Below, piece by piece: positions 24,967 to 34,561 of a stretch of DNA of 64,000 nt. Every line of letters begins with the position of its first letter. Positions within the stretch are counted from its first letter, which is position 1. Both the position numbers and the translations under genes were made by a program. The notes under the pieces were generated by a model. The model saw nothing but the letters and a program-made list of their open reading frames with translations. It made no database searches and was not told the origin of the DNA. The DNA is from Catellatospora sichuanensis (lineage in GTDB: Bacteria > Actinomycetota > Actinomycetes > Mycobacteriales > Micromonosporaceae), in NCBI RefSeq assembly GCF_007483665.1, contig NZ_VIQO01000025.1, forward strand, positions 174,080-238,079. Reading direction: 5' to 3'.

Positions 24967-27900
24967 TCACCGGCGTACCTGCTCCCCGACCCAGCGGGCC
25001 AATTCGAGCGGGCTCAGCGCCGCGATCGGCATGCCTGCCGCGACCAGCTGTCCCGCGGCCGCGACCGAGTAGCGCGGCCGTCCGGCGTCGTCGAGGCTGG
25101 CGCAGCCCAGCACGGTCGCGCCGGACTCCACCAGCGCGCGCACCTCGGCCAGCAGGCCGCCCATGGAGTACCCCTCCTCGAAGTCGCTCACCAGCACCAC
25201 CAGCGTGCGCGTGGGCACGGTGACCAGCGAACGGGCGTGCCGCAGCCCGGCCGCGATGTGCGTGCCGCCGCCGACCTTCACCTCCAGCAGCAGGCTCAGC
25301 GGGTCGCCGACCCGGTCGGTCAGATCCACCACCTCGGTCGAGAACGCGACGAAGTGCGTGCTCAGCGCAGGCACCCCGGCCAGCACCGACGCGGTGAGCG
25401 CGGACCAGATCACCGACTCCTCCATGGAGCCGGACACGTCCACCACCAGCACCAGGCGCCAGTCCACGCCGCGGCGGGCACGGGTGCGGAACACGGGCCG
25501 CTCGGGCACCACGGTGACCCGGCCGTCCTCGCCGCGGCGGCTGGTGGCCAGGTTCGCCCGCAGGGTGCGGGCCAGGTCCAGCCGTCCGCCGGGGCGGGAG
25601 GTGGGCCGGGGCGTGGTGAGTCCGTTGAGCGCCGGGCGCAGCGTGGTGGCCAGTTCCCTGGTCAGCTCCGCGATGATGCGGGCCACCAGCGGGCGCAGCC
25701 GGGCCACGGCCGCCTCGGGCAGGCCACCGGCCAGCGACAGCACGTCGCGCAGCAGGTCCATGGACGGGCGCACCGCGTCGGGGTCGAGCTCCAGTGCCGC
25801 GTCGAGGCGGCCGGACTCCACGGCGGCGGCCAGCACCTCCTCGCGTACGCCGGGTCCGAACAGCGCGGACAGCTCCTCGGACCACTCGCGTACGCCGGGA
25901 AACGACGGCTCGCGTCCCGCTCCCGCGCTGCGGTCCTCGCGCGCGCCCTCACCCCGTCCCATGCCGTAGAGCTCGTCCAGGGCGGTGGCGTACCGCCGGG
26001 CCTTGCCACCCATGCCGGCGCGGTCGCGGCCCAGGATGAGCCGCCACCGGTCGGCGGGCGACAGCTCCCCGCTCGGCGCGGGCCGGGCCGCCTTGTCGAC
26101 GGTCCTGCCCGCAGGAACTCCGGCGACACGGGTGTCCGGCGTCGAGCGGTGATCCGGACCGGTCGCCGCAGCCGTTCCCGGCGCACCGGCGCCGGACATC
26201 TCCGCGCCTACCGTCGGGGCCTCGGACCCGGCCGTGCTTTCAGCCGACGGGTGGGACGCCGGGCCGTCGGTGCCGAGCAGGCCCAATTCCACCAGTGCGG
26301 CCCGGCCCGCGCGGTCGGCCAGCAGCCTGGCCAGCAGTCCGTCCGGGTCGTCGACGTCGCCGAGGTCAGCGACGTGTCCGCCGAGGCGTTCGTCGACGAC
26401 GGCCAGCAGCCGGTCGCGCCCGGCGGGGCTGGCGGTGTGGAAGCCGCCGCGCAGTGCGGGCAGCCGGGTCAGGAAGGCCTCGTCGGGCATCGCCTCGACG
26501 CGGTCGAGCAGCCCGGTCAGCACCCCGGAGGCGGCCTGCAGCAGCGGTTCGGCGACGGCCAGCAGACCGCTGACGTGCCCCTGCAGGGCGCGGCGTGCCT
26601 CGTCGGTGCCCGCGGTGTCCACCCAGGAGGCCACGCGCACCCCGAACTCCTCCGGCGGGACGTGGCCGAGCAGCACCCGCACCGCACCGGCGGCGGCGGC
26701 CATCAGCGGCGTACCGCGGGCGGCCAGCCGGGCCAGCGCGTCGGTGAGCCGCAGTGCCGACCCGGACGCCTCGGCGCGCTGGGCGAGCGCGGCCAGCGCC
26801 CGCGCGTCGTCGACGTCCTCGGAACCCGCGAGCCCGTCGACCTGGCGAACGGCGGCGGTCTCCACCACCTCGGCGGTCGCCGCGACGGCCGTACGGTCCG
26901 GTTCGGGCAGGCCCGGCACGTGGCCGACACGCAGCCGGTCGAGCAGCGCCAGCGCCGCCATCGCCTCGGCGAGCGAGCCCTGGGCGGGCAGCACCGCGGC
27001 GACCTCGGCCAGCCGCCGGGCGGCCAGCGCGGGCAGGCCGCACACCGCGGCGGCGTGCAGGCCCTCGATCACCTCGGCCGCCGACGGGCCGCCCGCGGCG
27101 GTCTCGCGGCGGCGGCGCTCGGCCAGCGCGCCCTCGGCGGCCTGTTCCAGGGTCACCCCGCGCAGCCCGGCGACCTCGATGCCGGCCTCGGTGTGCGGGG
27201 TCCACTGCAACCGCCAGCGGGTGGTGATCGCGTCGACGCCGCCCGCGCCGCCGTCGCCGGCGACCGGTTCGGCGTACGCCACACCGCAGGTGGCCAGCCG
27301 CTGCAGGGTGACCTCGCGGCGGCGGTCCAGATCGGAACGCAGCGGGTCGAGGCGCGTGTCCTTGGCGGCGTCGCCGGGCCCGGGCAGCCGCAGCGCGGCC
27401 AGCAGGTCACGGACCGCGGGGCCGAGGCCGGAGCGCGGGGTGCCGGGGGCGAGCCGCCCGCGGCGGTCCCCCACCAGCACGTGTTCCATCGCGGTGGCGA
27501 CGACGCGGCCGCGGCCGAGCACCTCGCCGTGCGCGAGCACGCTCTGCAGCGCCTCGACCAGCTCGCCGCGGCCCGGGGCGGGCAGCCCGCGCAGCCGGGC
27601 CAGGTCGACGGCGAGCCGGACCGCCTCGCGCGCCTCGGCGGGTCCGGCCGGGTGCCCGGCGGCGCGCACCCGGGCGCACACCGCGACGACGGCGGTCAGC
27701 GCCGCCGCCTCGACCTGGGCCGGGTCGCCCGCGGCGGTCAGCACGGACTGCTGCCACTGCGGGTCGCGGATGCCGGCCGGGTAGCCGGACCGGGCGTCGA
27801 GCAGCCCGAAGGTGTACGGCACCAGCGACGTCACCACCTTCGTGCCCGCCGCGGCCGGGTTCGCCGGGCCCGCTTCGCGCAGCGCCGGGGCGTGGAACGC

Positions 27901-28578
27901 GCCGACCAGCATCGCGACCCGCTTGCCCGCATGCTCGGCCAGGCAGCCGCGCATGTACGCCTCGCGGCGCAGGTCCAGCGTGGACACCCCGTCCCCGGTC
28001 TCGGCGTCGCGGCGCAGCGCCCAGCCGACCAGCAGCGCCGCCCGGCGTACCGCCTCGGGGTCGGCGCCGGGCGCGCGGGCCTCGACCATCCGGTCCCACA
28101 TGTCCTCGTCGGCACGGCCGGTGGCGGCGCCCTTGAGCGCCCCCGCCAGCGACAACCGCTGCCCCGCCGGGCCCGGCACGGACTGTTCCCGCTCGTGCCA
28201 GGCACGGTCGGCCAGCGGCAGGTCGCACGGCACGACGGGCACGCCGTGGCGCACCGCCCAGCGCACCGCGACCAGCTCCGGTGAGAAGTCCGCGAACGGG
28301 TAGAACGCGGGCCCGGCGTCGCCGACGGCCCCGGCGAGGGCGACCGGCGCCGTGGTGGCCGCGTCGGCCAGCCACGGCAGCCACTGCCCCAGCTCCGGCG
28401 GCAGCTCCAGCAGCAGCACCTCGGGCGCGTACCGGTCGAGCAGGTCGGGCAGCACGACCGACAGCGCGGGCGAGTGGTGCCGCACGCCGATCAGGAACGG
28501 GTCGCGCTGCCCGGCGAGCTCGGCGACGGCGACCGCCGGGTCGCCGTCCAGCGCCGTCGTCTCAGCCACCGAGGACAT
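24967..28578 (-). CDS. DUF5682-vWA fusion protein of system 1
   Basis: A 1,203-residue protein. The N-terminal part begins with FLIGVRHHSPALS and VLLLELPPEL, characteristic of DUF5682 (a TraB/ChaN/erythromycin-esterase-like fold). A low-complexity linker around residues 775-830 leads to LSPADRWRLILGRD, the usual beginning of a stand-alone MoxR-partner vWA protein. The C-terminal vWA domain has an intact MIDAS DVSGSM (D1047), GGGTH and SDFEEG. Thus two proteins, often separate genes in related clusters (from memory), are joined here. The ATG overlaps the MoxR stop by 17 nt. Expected to be the metal-dependent adaptor for the MoxR ATPase. Confidence 0.85.
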   Translation of the reverse strand: MSSVAETTALDGDPAVAVAELAGQRDPFLIGVRHHSPALSVVLPDLLDRYAPEVLLLELPPELGQWLPWLADAATTAPVALAGAVGDAGPAFYPFADFSPELVAVRWAVRHGVPVVPCDLPLADRAWHEREQSVPGPAGQRLSLAGALKGAATGRADEDMWDRMVEARAPGADPEAVRRAALLVGWALRRDAETGDGVSTLDLRREAYMRGCLAEHAGKRVAMLVGAFHAPALREAGPANPAAAGTKVVTSLVPYTFGLLDARSGYPAGIRDPQWQQSVLTAAGDPAQVEAAALTAVVAVCARVRAAGHPAGPAEAREAVRLAVDLARLRGLPAPGRGELVEALQSVLAHGEVLGRGRVVATAMEHVLVGDRRGRLAPGTPRSGLGPAVRDLLAALRLPGPGDAAKDTRLDPLRSDLDRRREVTLQRLATCGVAYAEPVAGDGGAGGVDAITTRWRLQWTPHTEAGIEVAGLRGVTLEQAAEGALAERRRRETAAGGPSAAEVIEGLHAAAVCGLPALAARRLAEVAAVLPAQGSLAEAMAALALLDRLRVGHVPGLPEPDRTAVAATAEVVETAAVRQVDGLAGSEDVDDARALAALAQRAEASGSALRLTDALARLAARGTPLMAAAAGAVRVLLGHVPPEEFGVRVASWVDTAGTDEARRALQGHVSGLLAVAEPLLQAASGVLTGLLDRVEAMPDEAFLTRLPALRGGFHTASPAGRDRLLAVVDERLGGHVADLGDVDDPDGLLARLLADRAGRAALVELGLLGTDGPASHPSAESTAGSEAPTVGAEMSGAGAPGTAAATGPDHRSTPDTRVAGVPAGRTVDKAARPAPSGELSPADRWRLILGRDRAGMGGKARRYATALDELYGMGRGEGAREDRSAGAGREPSFPGVREWSEELSALFGPGVREEVLAAAVESGRLDAALELDPDAVRPSMDLLRDVLSLAGGLPEAAVARLRPLVARIIAELTRELATTLRPALNGLTTPRPTSRPGGRLDLARTLRANLATSRRGEDGRVTVVPERPVFRTRARRGVDWRLVLVVDVSGSMEESVIWSALTASVLAGVPALSTHFVAFSTEVVDLTDRVGDPLSLLLEVKVGGGTHIAAGLRHARSLVTVPTRTLVVLVSDFEEGYSMGGLLAEVRALVESGATVLGCASLDDAGRPRYSVAAAGQLVAAGMPIAALSPLELARWVGEQVRR

Positions 28579-29719
28579 CGCGCAGCTCCCAGAGCCGCCG
28601 CCACAGCCGCGCGCCGTCCTCGGCGCGGCGGCGCACCGCCCCGTCCCAGTAGCCGAGCAGCTTCGCGCCGTCGGCCGGGTCGTCCTTGCGCACCACCCCG
28701 AGCAGGTGCCCGGGCAGCAGCGACAGCACGTCCCGGTCGCCGGGGAAGTAGGCCTGGGCCAGTGCCAGCGAGGTCGCCACGGCGACCGCCTCGGCGGTGC
28801 TCATGACCGTCGACGGGCGTTCCACGTCCCAGCCCTCGACCGAACGCCCCTCACGCAGGTCCCGGAACGCGGTGACCAGCGCCTCCAGCACCGCGTCGTC
28901 GACCGCGAACGGGGCCTTGACCCGCTCCAGCGCGGCGCGGGCCTGGCGGCCCACCAGCGCGGTCTCGGCCGCCAGGTCGCCGATCGGGCCGACGGTCTCG
29001 AAGTTGAAGCGGCGCTTGAGCGCCGCCGACATCTCCGACACGCCGCGGTCGCGCAGGTTGGCGGTGGCGATCAGGGTGAAGCCGGGCGCGGCGTGCACGG
29101 TCGCGCCGTCGGTGCCGGCCAGCTCCGGCACCGCGATGCGGCGGTCGGACAGCAGCGAGACCAGCGCGTCCTGCACCTCGGGCAGGCAGCGGGTGATCTC
29201 CTCGACGCGGGCCACCCCGCCGGTGCGCATCGCCGACAGGATCGGCGAGGGCACCAGGGCCTCGCTGCTCGGGCCGTGCGCCAGCAGCAGCGCGTAGTTC
29301 CAGCCGTAGCGCAGTTGGTCCTCGGTGGTGCCCGCGGTGCCCTGCACGACCAGCTCGCTGGTGCCGCAGACGGCCGCGGACAGCAGCTCCGACAGCATCG
29401 ACTTGGCCGTGCCCGGTTCGCCGACCAGCAGCAGGCCGCGCTCCCCGGCCAGGGTGACCACGCACCGCTCGATCAGGGCCCGCTCGCCGACGAACTTCGC
29501 CGGCACGGTCAGCTTGTGCGGCAGGCCGTCGCGGCGGTCCTCCTTGGCCAGCTCCAGCTCGCGGCCGTCGCTGCCGGTGATGAAGGTGACCACGGCGCGC
29601 GGGGTGAGCCGCCAGCCGGGCGGGCGCGGCCCGCCGTCGTACGCGGCCAGGAACGCCAGCTCGCCGGCGTGCGCGTGCTCGGCAGGGTCGACCTGCCGGG
29701 CTGCGGTGGTGGTGGTCAT
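28562..29719 (-). CDS. MoxR-type AAA+ ATPase of system 1
   Basis: A 385-residue AAA+ ATPase. The Walker A motif is GEPGTAKS (residues 100-107), a degenerate Walker B is GVARVEEITR, sensor 1 is TLIATANLRDRG, and the arginine region is ALKRRFNFETV. MoxR ATPases work with vWA proteins to insert cofactors or remodel protein complexes. The start overlaps the stop of the 1,592-residue gene (ATGA) and its own end overlaps the DUF5682-vWA start, so production of the three is coupled. Confidence 0.92.
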   Translation of the reverse strand: MTTTTAARQVDPAEHAHAGELAFLAAYDGGPRPPGWRLTPRAVVTFITGSDGRELELAKEDRRDGLPHKLTVPAKFVGERALIERCVVTLAGERGLLLVGEPGTAKSMLSELLSAAVCGTSELVVQGTAGTTEDQLRYGWNYALLLAHGPSSEALVPSPILSAMRTGGVARVEEITRCLPEVQDALVSLLSDRRIAVPELAGTDGATVHAAPGFTLIATANLRDRGVSEMSAALKRRFNFETVGPIGDLAAETALVGRQARAALERVKAPFAVDDAVLEALVTAFRDLREGRSVEGWDVERPSTVMSTAEAVAVATSLALAQAYFPGDRDVLSLLPGHLLGVVRKDDPADGAKLLGYWDGAVRRRAEDGARLWRRLWELRDVLGG

Positions 29720-32700
29720 CGGCGCCTCTCGGTTACCAGCTCGTCGAATCGGGGTCCGTCGCCCGCGGTGATCCTGTCCCAGGCCAGGTCGAACAGCTGC
29801 GGCGCGGGCGCGACCGGCAGCACGATGTCCAGCCCGGACACGCCGTTCTCGCCGCCGATGAGCAGCGGCAGCTTCCAGCGCTCCAGCGGCAGGTGCGGCG
29901 CTTTCAGCGCGAGCCAGCCACCGGGCAGGAACAGGCTGCGCCCGGCCCGCGGCCGCTTGGCCTCGACCACGAGGTCCGTGGCGGCCAGCGCGGCACGGGC
30001 CGCCTTCAGCCGGGCCGGCTTCCAGCCCGTCCACAGCGCCGTGTTGCGGTCGGTCGGGTCGGGCAGCGCGAGCAGTTGCAGGTACAGCGCTGCCGCGTCG
30101 GCGGGCAGGCCCCGCTCCTGCGCGACCCGTGCCACCAGGTCGGGCACGGAACGGGTCGGGTCCTGGGCGAACCCGTCGATCCCGGCCGGCACCGGGTAGC
30201 CGACCAGCCGGGCGAGCTGGCCCCCGGCCAGCGCGTGCAGCGCGGCGAAGGTGCCCTCGTCGTGGCTTTCCAGCTTGGCCCGCAGCACGTGCAGCACCGG
30301 GTCGTCGGCGCCGGTCAGCAGCGCCGGGCGCAGGTGCACCACGCGCCAGCCGGTGTCCGGTGGCAGCAGCACCGCACCGGCCGAGACGCCGTCGGGGCCG
30401 GTCACCGGGGTGGCACCGGTCGCCGCGAGCATCGCGTCGGCCTTCTTCTCCATGATGTAGCCGACCGGCAGGGACAGCCCCGGGTCGGCCAGCCGGGCCT
30501 GGGCCAGCTCCACCACGCGCGGCAGCGCGGCCCGGATCGGGTCGTCGGCCGGCAGGTGGTAGACCAGCCACGGCACGCATTTCGCCAGTGCGACCAGCAC
30601 GTCCTCGTCGTCGATGCCCTTGACCGTGCCGTGCAGCCAGCGGCAGGTGTCCGGGCTGGCGATGCCGTGGATCAGGTCGGACGCGTTCATCGAGCCGTCC
30701 ACACCGGCCTTGTCGATGGCGACGATCAGCTCGTCGCGCACCGGGCGGCGTACGCCGTGGCGCTCCGTCCAGGCGGCGGCGAACGCCCCGATCGCCGGAC
30801 CGTCCCGCCACAGCGTGCCGAGGTCCGTGGGCAGCAGCAGGGACAGCGTGCGCGCGGTCACGGTCACGTGGCCCAGCCGCATCCGGGACGCGGCGGCGGC
30901 CGCGGCCGCGGCGTCGACACCGCCGAGCTGCTCGCGCACCGGCTCGGACTCCGCCTTGTGCCACGGGTGCTGCGGCAGGCCCGCCAGCACCATGGTGGCC
31001 TCGGCGAGGCTGATCCCGGCGGCGTCGGACAGCACGGCGACCCGGTCCTGCTGCCAGGCGACCGGCCCGTGCTCGGCCAGCAGGCGGGTGAACTCCGCGA
31101 GCACGTCGGGCGTGGCGATGCCGGGGTCGAGCGCCTTCTCCCTGGTGATGGCGTAGCCGGGCAGCGCCGCGAACACCCCGTCGGGGGCGTACTCCAGGCC
31201 GGTCACCTCGCGGTCGTCGGTGTCGGCCGACAGCACCAGCAGCCGGCGTGCGCCGAAGGTCAGCACCGTGCCGGGCAGTCCGTCCTCGTCGACCGGCTTG
31301 TCCGACTTCAGCTGGATCTGACGCAGCCTGGCGCCCGGCGCGAGCAGCCCGCTGCGGGCGCACACGTCGAGCAGTTCCAGCAGTGCGGCCCGGTGCTCCG
31401 GAGAAGTCACCGGGCTCGCCGCGCGGTACATCACCGCGGGCAGCACGCCGAGCACGTCGAACCAGTCGTCGTCGGCCTGCAGGTCCAGCTGCCCGGTGGG
31501 CGCTTCGGCGGCGGTGAACGCCGCGCCGGTCCCGGTGAGCAGCCGGACCGCGCTGTCGCCGCGGCTGTAGCAGTACGGCATGAGACCGGACAGCGCGGCG
31601 GCGAGCACATGGTCCTGCACGCCGCCGGCCCACTGCTCGGCCGGCGCGGCGGCCGTCGCGGCGGCGCGGCCTTCGCACCGGTCACGTAGTTCGGCGAGCC
31701 GGGTGACGTGCGCGGCGGCGCGTTCCACGAGCCCGCCGATCCCGGCCCGCAGCGACGGGTCGGTGACCGCGGGCAGATGCCGGGCGACCAGATCCGTCAG
31801 CGCCTCCTGCGCGGCGGCGGCGTCCGCCGCGGCGGACACGGCCTCGACGGCCTCGCCCAGCAGCGCCGCGCACTCCTCGTCGGTGACCGCGCGCAGCGCC
31901 GCCGAACCGGCCTCGTCGCGCGGACGCAGCAGGTGCCAGTAGCCGGCCGTGGGCACCAGCCGGGTGCCGCGGGCGTACGCCGACGGGCCCTGCGGGGGCG
32001 TGTACTCGCCGAGCACCAGGCCCTCGGGGTCGACCAGGGTCAGCGTGCTGTTGCGCCAGTGGTGCGTGGAGAGCACCCCGCAGACCACGTCCGAGCCGGG
32101 CAGGTGCAGCGCCCCGACCAGTTCGCCCCTTTTCGCGACCGTGGGGGGCAGGGTGTATGCGGTGCCGTCGGTCGACTGTCCGGCCAGGCTGCCGTCGGCG
32201 CGTCGGCGCACCCGCCAGCCGAGCAGCGCACTCTCGGCGCCCGGCGCGCCTGGGTCGCGCGGCGCCAGCCGGGACGAGCCCAGCACCAGCGTCTCGGAGT
32301 CCGCCGCGCCGTCTTCGAAGAACGCGGGCAGGCTGGCCCGGCCGCGCTCGCCGGTGACCGGGTCGAACTCCTGGCAGACGAGCGTGGTGCCGTTGTGGCG
32401 CACCACCCAGTGCGTCACGCCGTCGGTGAGCACCCGGCCGACGCGCCGCTCGCTGCGGTCGCCGACGTGCAGCGGCCGGCCGCCGGCGGTGCGGCCGCCA
32501 CGGGGCAGCGGCAGCGAGGCGACGTCGCTCATGTCGAAGGCGTTGTCGGGCACGGTGAACACGTCGTCGGGCGCGCCGCTCCAGTAGCCGGACCGTTCCC
32601 GGCCGATGTCCCAGCAGACCAGCAGCTGGCGGTCGACGTAGCGCAGCACCAGCCGCCACAGGTAGTGGCGCTGGTCGGCGGGGATGCGCAGCATGTGCTC

Positions 32701-34494
32701 CAGCTCCACGCCGTGCTCGCCGACCACCAGTACCAGGTCGCCGCGGCGCAGCACCAGGTGCGGCCACTGCGCCACGACGGCGAGGTTGTCCTCGTCGTCG
32801 GTGCCGGTCACGCCCAGCCGGGCGACGGCGTCCTCCAGCGCGGGCCAGCCGAGCTCGTCGAGCAGCCCGGTGCGCAGGGTGCGGCCCAGCAGCGCGGCGA
32901 CGTCGTGGCCCAGCAGCTGCCCGGCCGCCTCCGGGTTGACGGCGACGCCGTCGGGGCAGCCCAGCACGGCCAGCCGGTCCAGGTGTGCGCCGAGCGTGGG
33001 CAGGCCGTGTCCCGCGGTCTGCGCGGCCAGCCGGTCCAGCAGGGCGTGCGCCGCGGTGCGCAGGCCCGGCACGGCCGTGACGGCACGCACCCGCTCGGGG
33101 TCGCCCGTGATCTCCCGGTAGTTCGGACGCAGGTGCTGCTCGACGGCCTCCGCGAGCGCACCCAGGAACCGGCCGTCCCCGGCGAGCGCGACGAGGTCGC
33201 GGCGGCCCTCCCGCTCGTCGGTCAGCCAGCGCGAGACGAGATAGCGGGCGGTCTCCGGATCGGCCACCGGCACGCCGAGCGCCAGGCACGCGTCGAGCAG
33301 GTCGAGGTCGACGCCGCTGTGCCGGCGGCACAGCACCACCGGCAGCCCGTCGGCCTTCAGTCGCCCTGACATCCGGTCCAGCAGCGCCAGCAGGTGCGCC
33401 GAGCGGCCGCTCAGCCGCCAGCCCCGCCGCTGGCGGTGCACGTCGAAGCGGCCGAGCCAGCCCGCCGGGCCGTCGGGCGACTCCGCCGCGAAGGGCACCG
33501 TGCCCTGCGGCTCGGTCAGCGCGGCGGTCGCCCCCGCGCGCTCCAGCACCTCCAGCCAGACGTCGTCGGCGACGTGCTGCGGGAACATGCCCAGCAGGCG
33601 GCCGCGCAGGGCCGGGTCGGCGGCGGCCAGTTCGGAGAGCGGCCCGGCGTACGCGGCCCAGAAGCCCTCCGGTGCGCGCGACAGCGACGGCGCGGACAGC
33701 AGCTGCCCGAGCACCTGCCGGTCGGCCTCGGCCTGGTCGAGCTTGGCGGCCTTGGCCAGGCGGCGCAGGTCGGTGTGCATCTGCGCGTACGGCGGCAGCC
33801 CGCCCAGGGTCCGCTCCACGCACAGCCGCAGGAAGCGCTCGTAGGCGTCCGCGGGCGTGCAGCGCGCGGCGAGTTCGCGGGCGTGCTGCGACAGCGCCTT
33901 CGCGGTCAGTGCGCCGGCCAGCGCGAACTCCAGGAACACCGCGTGCTGGCGCTCCTCGTCGATGCGCAGCGCGTAGGCCCGCTCGGCGTCGCGCGCCTTG
34001 CCGAACATGGTCGCCGCGTACGTGGTGCTGTCGGCGGCCAGGAACGCCCGGCCCGCCTCCTCATAGAAGGTCGGCAGGAAGTGCGGCACGGCGCGGGCCA
34101 GCCGCTCACCGAGGGCGTTGAAGCCGTCCTTGGCCGGGCCGATGCGCGACTTCGCCTGCCGGGCCAGCCGCTCGATCTCCTTGACCAGCGCCAGCGCGTG
34201 GTGGCCGTTGGCCGGATCGTGGACCAGCGCCCAGGCCGGGAAGCCCAGCGCCTGCTGGCGGACCAGGCCCACCTCGTTGACGGGGGCGGGCTTGTCGAAG
34301 CCGAGGAACTCCATGCTCAGGTCCTCGGCCGCGCCGATGGTCCCGGGCACCAGCCGCACCACGGTGCGCTCGCCCAGCACGGGGTGCCGGTAGGCACGCG
34401 AGGTCAGCGCGTCGACGGTGTCGTCCTTGGCCACCGGCGCCCCGGCGGGCAGCACCGCCCCTGCCTCCAGCAGCGTCATGTTCTGCTCGCTCAT
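29716..34494 (-). CDS. 1,592-aa protein of system 1, unrecognised
   Basis: A very large, mostly helical protein with a central beta-rich part (about residues 590-840: strands such as HWVVRHNGTTLVCQEFDPVT and TLPPTVAKRGELVGALHLPG suggest a propeller-like or jelly-roll segment). No signal peptide, membrane helix or known catalytic motif was seen. Conserved-looking blocks include GWRVVHLRPALLTGADDPVL and GGWLALKAPHLPLERWKLPL near the C-terminus. Genes of this size accompany MoxR-vWA-SWIM clusters in actinomycetes. It may be a scaffold or substrate receptor (inference). ATG at 34494; stop overlaps the MoxR start. Confidence 0.8.
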   Translation of the reverse strand: MSEQNMTLLEAGAVLPAGAPVAKDDTVDALTSRAYRHPVLGERTVVRLVPGTIGAAEDLSMEFLGFDKPAPVNEVGLVRQQALGFPAWALVHDPANGHHALALVKEIERLARQAKSRIGPAKDGFNALGERLARAVPHFLPTFYEEAGRAFLAADSTTYAATMFGKARDAERAYALRIDEERQHAVFLEFALAGALTAKALSQHARELAARCTPADAYERFLRLCVERTLGGLPPYAQMHTDLRRLAKAAKLDQAEADRQVLGQLLSAPSLSRAPEGFWAAYAGPLSELAAADPALRGRLLGMFPQHVADDVWLEVLERAGATAALTEPQGTVPFAAESPDGPAGWLGRFDVHRQRRGWRLSGRSAHLLALLDRMSGRLKADGLPVVLCRRHSGVDLDLLDACLALGVPVADPETARYLVSRWLTDEREGRRDLVALAGDGRFLGALAEAVEQHLRPNYREITGDPERVRAVTAVPGLRTAAHALLDRLAAQTAGHGLPTLGAHLDRLAVLGCPDGVAVNPEAAGQLLGHDVAALLGRTLRTGLLDELGWPALEDAVARLGVTGTDDEDNLAVVAQWPHLVLRRGDLVLVVGEHGVELEHMLRIPADQRHYLWRLVLRYVDRQLLVCWDIGRERSGYWSGAPDDVFTVPDNAFDMSDVASLPLPRGGRTAGGRPLHVGDRSERRVGRVLTDGVTHWVVRHNGTTLVCQEFDPVTGERGRASLPAFFEDGAADSETLVLGSSRLAPRDPGAPGAESALLGWRVRRRADGSLAGQSTDGTAYTLPPTVAKRGELVGALHLPGSDVVCGVLSTHHWRNSTLTLVDPEGLVLGEYTPPQGPSAYARGTRLVPTAGYWHLLRPRDEAGSAALRAVTDEECAALLGEAVEAVSAAADAAAAQEALTDLVARHLPAVTDPSLRAGIGGLVERAAAHVTRLAELRDRCEGRAAATAAAPAEQWAGGVQDHVLAAALSGLMPYCYSRGDSAVRLLTGTGAAFTAAEAPTGQLDLQADDDWFDVLGVLPAVMYRAASPVTSPEHRAALLELLDVCARSGLLAPGARLRQIQLKSDKPVDEDGLPGTVLTFGARRLLVLSADTDDREVTGLEYAPDGVFAALPGYAITREKALDPGIATPDVLAEFTRLLAEHGPVAWQQDRVAVLSDAAGISLAEATMVLAGLPQHPWHKAESEPVREQLGGVDAAAAAAAASRMRLGHVTVTARTLSLLLPTDLGTLWRDGPAIGAFAAAWTERHGVRRPVRDELIVAIDKAGVDGSMNASDLIHGIASPDTCRWLHGTVKGIDDEDVLVALAKCVPWLVYHLPADDPIRAALPRVVELAQARLADPGLSLPVGYIMEKKADAMLAATGATPVTGPDGVSAGAVLLPPDTGWRVVHLRPALLTGADDPVLHVLRAKLESHDEGTFAALHALAGGQLARLVGYPVPAGIDGFAQDPTRSVPDLVARVAQERGLPADAAALYLQLLALPDPTDRNTALWTGWKPARLKAARAALAATDLVVEAKRPRAGRSLFLPGGWLALKAPHLPLERWKLPLLIGGENGVSGLDIVLPVAPAPQLFDLAWDRITAGDGPRFDELVTERRR

Positions 34495-34504
34495 GCCCGC
34501 ACCT

Positions 34505-34560
34505 CGCTGCGCTCGGCTCCGTCATGCCATGCGGCGTTCATGATTCGTTCGCTGCGCTCG
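34505..34560. repeat. CGCTGCGCTCG direct repeats in the operon spacer
   Basis: CGCTGCGCTCG occurs at 34505-34515 and 34550-34560 within the 67-bp spacer between the DUF4132-like gene and the 1,592-aa gene. Read on the minus strand it gives GAGCGCAGCG motifs around in-frame ATGs. Similar GAGCGCAGCGAG strings are frequent in spacers of related actinomycetes (from memory). It may be an insertion of a short repeat into the operon. Confidence 0.5.
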
Positions 34561-34561
34561 C

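Noticed and set aside
24205..28284. Very long open frame (about 1,359 codons) antisense to the DUF5682-vWA and SWIM genes
   Set aside because: Its product is Ser/Arg/Gln-rich with no domains, and the opposite strand encodes clear vWA and SWIM motifs. Long antisense frames are expected where third positions are nearly all G/C.
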